Both the position numbers and the translations under genes were made by a program. Positions 5,670 through 8,989 of a stretch of 8,989 nucleotides of DNA are shown here, one piece after another. Source of the stretch: Ignavibacteriota bacterium (lineage in GTDB: Bacteria; Bacteroidota; Ignavibacteria; Tepidaquicellales; Tepidaquicellaceae); the NCBI GenBank assembly GCA_003135995.1, contig PNBM01000140.1, forward strand, positions 16,139-25,127, read 5' to 3'. Within the stretch, counting starts at the first letter, position 1. Each line of letters begins with the position of its first letter. Under the pieces are notes generated by a model. The model made no database searches. It was not told the DNA's origin and saw nothing but the letters and a program-made list of their open reading frames with translations.

Positions 5670-5697
5670 GAAACTTAAAAAACTATAATAGTTTCCA
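5668..5697. promoter_or_regulatory. Putative TetR operator (nested palindromes)
   Basis: A perfect 15-bp palindrome AAACTAT-A-ATAGTTT (5680-5694) lies within a larger inverted repeat. The arms of that repeat are TGGAAACT (5668-5675) and AGTTTCCA (5690-5697), 14 bp apart. Three AAACT-type half-sites are therefore present, and the right one is shared by both palindromes. The site sits between the candidate promoter and the ATG at 5712. That is where a TetR repressor of its own operon would block transcription. Which pair of half-sites is bound is not known. Confidence 0.6.
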
Positions 5698-5711
5698 TAT
5701 ACAAGCAATAA

Positions 5712-6341
5712 ATGACAGAAAAAGATAAAATATTTAATTATACGAAGAACAGGTTCACTTCCGAGGGATTTTATAAAATTTCAATGGACGAGATTGCAGC
5801 CGAGCTTCGTATAAGCAAAAAGACCATCTACAAATATTTTCCATCGAAGGATATGCTTGTACACGAAATTATTAAAGATGAAATAAAATCTATGCACATC
5901 ATTATAGACGAGATTATAAATAAAGATGCAGACGTGATCACCAAGTTCGTCGAGATTATGGAATATTACATTGCAAGATTATCAAAAACCAGCGACAAAT
6001 GGATGCGGGAAATACAATTACACCTTCCAGACTTATGGAGTGAAGTTGATAAGTTCAAAATAAAAAAAATTGATATGATTTTAACTAAATTAATAAAAGA
6101 AGGGAAAAAGGAAAAATTAATAATTGATTTTCCTCCTGAAATCATAATCAATTCCTATACATTGACTACAAAGGAAATTTGCAATCCAAAGTTTTTAAAT
6201 GAAAATAACATTACTTTTAAAGATGCATTGCACCATAGTTTTGCGATGCTGATTAATGGTATTCTTACGGAAAAAGGAAGAGTCAGATATAAAAAGATGA
6301 TTAAATTAAAAAAATCATCATTAAGAAATTTAATTACGTAA
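5712..6341 (+). CDS. TetR/AcrR-family transcriptional regulator of the efflux operon
   Basis: The 209-residue protein has a typical N-terminal TetR helix-turn-helix at about residues 8-50. Features are FTSEGFYKISMDEIAAELRI, then SKKTIYKYFPSKDMLV with the conserved T-I-Y-K-Y-F-x-S-K recognition helix end. Residues about 60-185 are helical and variable, as expected for the ligand-binding and dimerisation domain. The ligand cannot be predicted. The last residues are basic (RYKKMIKLKKSSLRN). The gene is the first of an operon and the outer-membrane channel gene starts 21 bp downstream. It probably represses itself and the pump genes through the palindromes just upstream, and is released by a pump substrate. 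That mechanism is inferred from the family and layout. No Shine-Dalgarno precedes the ATG. Confidence 0.93.
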   Translation: MTEKDKIFNYTKNRFTSEGFYKISMDEIAAELRISKKTIYKYFPSKDMLVHEIIKDEIKSMHIIIDEIINKDADVITKFVEIMEYYIARLSKTSDKWMREIQLHLPDLWSEVDKFKIKKIDMILTKLIKEGKKEKLIIDFPPEIIINSYTLTTKEICNPKFLNENNITFKDALHHSFAMLINGILTEKGRVRYKKMIKLKKSSLRNLIT

Positions 6342-6362
6342 TATAAAATTATTCTAAATATT

Positions 6363-7679
6363 ATGCTTATGTTTAAAAAAGTAATTTTGGGTCTGGCATT
6401 TCTTTTATTTATTGCCGGGTCCGGAAATGCACAGACGCAAAAGACCTTTACTCTGAGTGAAGCAATTAACGAGGCGCTTAGAAATAACACCGATGTTATC
6501 AATGCCCGCTTCGAAAAGAATAAAGCACTTGAAAGAGTAAGCCAGGTGTATGATGAAAACTTAGTTCCAACATTTAGTCTCAGCACACAGTATATCAGGA
6601 CATTTAAAAAGCAGGCGTTTGATATTTTCGGTCAGAGGTATGAAATCGGTACTGATAATACAATTAATAATATATTGAATGTTACCGAAGCGATACCGTT
6701 TTTAGGAACCCCCGTTTTTTCAGGAATCAGAATTGCAAAAACTTATGCCGAATTGCAGAATGAAAATGTAGATATGGTTGAGACGAAAGTGAAAGTCGAT
6801 GTTAAAAAAGCTTTTTACAATGTGCTGTTTTTAAAAGAAGTTGCAGACGTAAACAGCAAGAGCCTTCAAAATGCAGATGATAATCTTGCACTCGTGGAAA
6901 TAAGATATAGAAATGGCGTCAATACCGAATTCGATTTTCTAAGAGCAAAAGTGAAAGTTGAAACATTAAAGCCTTCGTTGTCTCAATCTTTAAACAATCT
7001 TTCAATCGGAAAAAAACTTTTAAAAAATGCAATCGGTATAAAGACAAACGAAGAGGTTGATATAGCGGGTATGCTTACGTATGACAGCACTGAAGTATTC
7101 GGCTCAACGGATGATATTTTAAAAAGGATTGCAGAGAATAATGTTTCTATCAGGCAGCTTAATTTAAGTCAAAATATTAACAAAGAACTCGTTACCGTTA
7201 ATAATGCCAATTATATGCCTAAACTTTATTTGTTCGGACAATACCAGATTGACGCTATGGAAGACGACCCGAGGGGGGTTTTAAATTACAGATTTTTTAC
7301 TGTGGCTAATGCCGGAATCGGACTGAACTGGGATTTGAATTTTATCAGAAATACATTTAAGAAAAGACAGGCTGAAATTGACGTAAAGAAAACGGATGAA
7401 ACAATTCTCGATGCAAAACAAAAATTAAAGATTTCAGGTCAGAATACAATTTCTGCGATGGAAGATGCAAAGAAAAGAATAATTGCACAATCGGAAACAA
7501 TTAAGCTTGCCGAGCGCGGATACGAACTTGCTACAATCAGTTTTAAGAACGGCGTATTGAACCAGATAGATGTTCTGGATGCGGAATTAACTTTGAACCA
7601 GACGAGACTCGCTTATTTACAGGCGATTTACGATTACCTGAATGCCAAGGCTGACCTCGAAGGTTTACTTGAAAAATAA
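6363..7679 (+). CDS. TolC-like outer membrane efflux channel
   Basis: The 438-residue precursor has a signal peptide (hydrophobic about 5-20, cleavage probably after GNAQ near residue 24) and two outer-membrane efflux protein (OEP) repeats. The repeats are recognisable by the helix-turn signatures RYRNGVNTEFDFLRA (181-195) and SFKNGVLNQIDVLDAE (393-408). Each is followed by a long coiled-coil helix. The second half adds LGLNWDLNF-like beta segments around 318-328. Such proteins form trimers: a beta-barrel in the outer membrane with a long periplasmic helical tunnel. They provide the exit duct for the adaptor and RND pump encoded next. Length is normal for the family. The start may be Met1 (6363) or Met3 (6369). 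Neither has a Shine-Dalgarno, and the signal peptide is intact with both. Confidence 0.93.
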   Translation: MLMFKKVILGLAFLLFIAGSGNAQTQKTFTLSEAINEALRNNTDVINARFEKNKALERVSQVYDENLVPTFSLSTQYIRTFKKQAFDIFGQRYEIGTDNTINNILNVTEAIPFLGTPVFSGIRIAKTYAELQNENVDMVETKVKVDVKKAFYNVLFLKEVADVNSKSLQNADDNLALVEIRYRNGVNTEFDFLRAKVKVETLKPSLSQSLNNLSIGKKLLKNAIGIKTNEEVDIAGMLTYDSTEVFGSTDDILKRIAENNVSIRQLNLSQNINKELVTVNNANYMPKLYLFGQYQIDAMEDDPRGVLNYRFFTVANAGIGLNWDLNFIRNTFKKRQAEIDVKKTDETILDAKQKLKISGQNTISAMEDAKKRIIAQSETIKLAERGYELATISFKNGVLNQIDVLDAELTLNQTRLAYLQAIYDYLNAKADLEGLLEK

Positions 7680-7731
7680 AAATTAAATTTAATAAATAAA
7701 TCTTATAATAAAATAATAATCCAAAGATAAA

Positions 7732-8769
7732 ATGAAGAAATCAATTTATTTTGTATTGATAATAATTTTTGTGGTGGGTGTGATTTCCTGCGGCAAGAAA
7801 AGCGAAAAGAAAGAACTTAATGATAAAAAGCTAACGCTTGTAAAAGTAAAAGATGTGACGGGAGAATCTTTTAAAGAAACATACAAAGTAGTCGGAATAG
7901 TAAAACCATATACAAGCGCAAAGTTGTCATCGGAAGAAGGAGGATTAATTTCATATCTTTCGAAAGACAAAGGAGACAGGGTAGGAAAGGGAGAAGTTGT
8001 AGTGAAGCTTAAAAAAGATGTGGATGAAGCAACTTATGAGCAATCACTTGCACAATACGAGCTGGCAAAAGATAATTATGAACGAACAGGAAATTTGTAC
8101 CGCGAGAACGCTACAACCGAACAGCAATTTACAAATGCAAAACTACAGCTCGATGTTGCGGAAAAAACCGTAGAACTCTTCAGGACGAGGTTAAGTAAAG
8201 GTTATGTGACTTCACCAATCAGCGGAGTTGTAGATGCCAAGTATATGAACAGAGGAGAAATGACATCACCCGGAATGCCGATAATTAGTATAGTGGATAT
8301 TTCGAGAGTAAAAATTAATGCAGGATTACCCGAAAGATTTATAGGACAGGTTACTGTTGGTCAAACGGTAAAAGTAACGTTCGATGTTTTGCCGGATGAA
8401 GATTTTGATGGAACCATTAGTTACGTTTCACCTACAGTCGATAACCAGAGCAGGACTTTTGAAATTGAAATAGTGCTTAACAACAGCAAGAAAAAATTAA
8501 AACCTGAAATGTCGGCAAATGTAATTATAACCCGTCACGATGTTGATGATGCTGTGGTGCTGGAAAGAGATTTGATTGTGGATAACGGAGATGAAAAATT
8601 TGTTTTCGTTCTTGAAGGAGATATTGCCAAAAAAAGAATGGTTCAGGAAGATGGAAACACGGATAATAAAGTATTAATTACCGGCGGCTTGAATATAGGC
8701 GATAAGCTTATCTATGAAGGATTCAGAGCTTTAGCCGACGGAGATAAAGTAAAGGTTGTAACTGAATAA
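7732..8769 (+). CDS. RND efflux periplasmic adaptor lipoprotein (membrane fusion protein)
   Basis: The 345-residue protein has a lipoprotein signal ending in VISC, so Cys20 should be lipidated and anchor it in the inner membrane. The order of domains is that of the HlyD/AcrA family. The first half of the lipoyl domain is at about 50-95 (GIVKPYTSAKLSSEEGG, KDKGDRVGKGEVVVKL). A short helical hairpin is at about 98-155. The second lipoyl half is at about 158-190 (VTSPISGVVDAKYMNRGEMT), followed by a beta-barrel at about 192-268 and a membrane-proximal domain to the end. It bridges the TolC-like channel and the RND pump. It starts 52 bp after the channel gene and ends 43 bp before the pump gene, with no terminator. 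The hairpin of about 55 residues is short, as in many heavy-metal and Bacteroidota adaptors. The substrate cannot be read from it. Confidence 0.93.
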   Translation: MKKSIYFVLIIIFVVGVISCGKKSEKKELNDKKLTLVKVKDVTGESFKETYKVVGIVKPYTSAKLSSEEGGLISYLSKDKGDRVGKGEVVVKLKKDVDEATYEQSLAQYELAKDNYERTGNLYRENATTEQQFTNAKLQLDVAEKTVELFRTRLSKGYVTSPISGVVDAKYMNRGEMTSPGMPIISIVDISRVKINAGLPERFIGQVTVGQTVKVTFDVLPDEDFDGTISYVSPTVDNQSRTFEIEIVLNNSKKKLKPEMSANVIITRHDVDDAVVLERDLIVDNGDEKFVFVLEGDIAKKRMVQEDGNTDNKVLITGGLNIGDKLIYEGFRALADGDKVKVVTE

Positions 8770-8812
8770 ATAAATATTTTAATATATAATTTAATATAAA
8801 AGAGTTTTTATT

Positions 8813-8989
8813 ATGAAATTTTTTAAATTAATAGTTGGAAACAAGGTAACGGTTTATATCCTCGTGTTGATTATAGTATTGGTCGGTTCGTTTTCATATA
8901 TAAGTCTACCGAGAGAATCGAGTCCTGATGTTAAGATACCTTATGTATTTGTTTCAACAGTGTACCCGGGCGTTTCACCGCAGGATATT
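8813..8989 (+). CDS. RND-family inner membrane efflux pump, N-terminal part (cut by window edge)
   Basis: The frame begins at the ATG at 8813 and stays open for 59 codons to the window end. The visible part has a short basic N-terminus and the first transmembrane helix (about residues 12-30). Next is the conserved start of the porter domain, LPRESSPDVKIPYVFVSTVY, then PGVSPQDI. This pattern is typical of AcrB/HAE1-type RND transporters, which use the proton gradient to expel compounds from the periplasm. The full protein should be about 1,000 residues. The preceding AAAAGAG (8798-8804) is at most a weak Shine-Dalgarno. Being last in tetR-channel-adaptor-pump order, it is the motor of this tripartite system. 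The proton-relay residues are outside the window. Confidence 0.93.
   Translation, partial: MKFFKLIVGNKVTVYILVLIIVLVGSFSYISLPRESSPDVKIPYVFVSTVYPGVSPQDI

Noticed and set aside
5966..6586. Minus-strand frames across tetR and the start of the channel gene
   Set aside because: They are antisense to two clear genes and have no promoter, ribosome binding site or recognisable domain.
7746..7970. Minus-strand frame inside the adaptor gene
   Set aside because: It is the complement of the signal peptide and lipoyl region of the adaptor, with Ser/Phe-rich composition typical of a shadow.

Overview
The window comes from an AT-rich genome of the Bacteroidota/Chlorobiota/Ignavibacteriota sphere. An Ignavibacteriota-like host is my best guess. 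The main reason is the secreted protein at 3681-5387, whose C-terminus is a type IX secretion sorting domain with the QNYPNPFNP signature and a 'GREIATLVN..Q.AGTY' core. In addition, the host-side genes start without Shine-Dalgarno (SD) sequences, as is usual in that group. The lineage call is inference from these traits, not from a marker gene.

Left part (1-2253): this looks like the right end of an integrated mobile element. All its genes lie on the minus strand: a complete tyrosine integrase (1047-2102), a one-helix small membrane protein (765-977), a small lipoprotein (147-677) and the first 14 codons of another gene (1-42). Next to the integrase is the 3' part of a tRNA gene with a CAT anticodon (2191-2253). 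It runs from the D-loop to the discriminator base and lacks its 5' acceptor strand. This is the expected scar of integration into the 3' half of a tRNA gene. The geometry places the restored, intact tRNA and the other end of the element to the left, outside the window.

Junction (2254-2608): no gene. It contains two intrinsic-terminator hairpins and AT-rich inverted repeats.

Right part (2609-8989): chromosomal genes, all on the plus strand. They are a stand-alone CHAD-domain protein (2609-3610), a secreted six-Asp-box beta-propeller with a type IX sorting domain (3681-5387, followed by an 8-bp-period tandem repeat and a good terminator), and an efflux operon. The operon has a TetR-type regulator (5712-6341), a TolC-like outer-membrane channel (6363-7679), a lipid-anchored periplasmic adaptor (7732-8769) and the start of an RND inner-membrane pump (8813 to the window edge). 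A 15-bp perfect palindrome between the candidate promoter and the tetR start codon is the likely operator.

The clearest unlisted signal is the contrast in translation starts. The four genes left of the tRNA scar all have strong purine-rich SD sequences and the six to the right have none or at most a weak one. Two of the left genes also share a near-identical compact promoter and ribosome-binding-site cassette. I found no CRISPR array, no complete RNA gene and no clearly new multi-gene system. The element's unrecognised lipoprotein and membrane protein are the most likely place for unknown biology.
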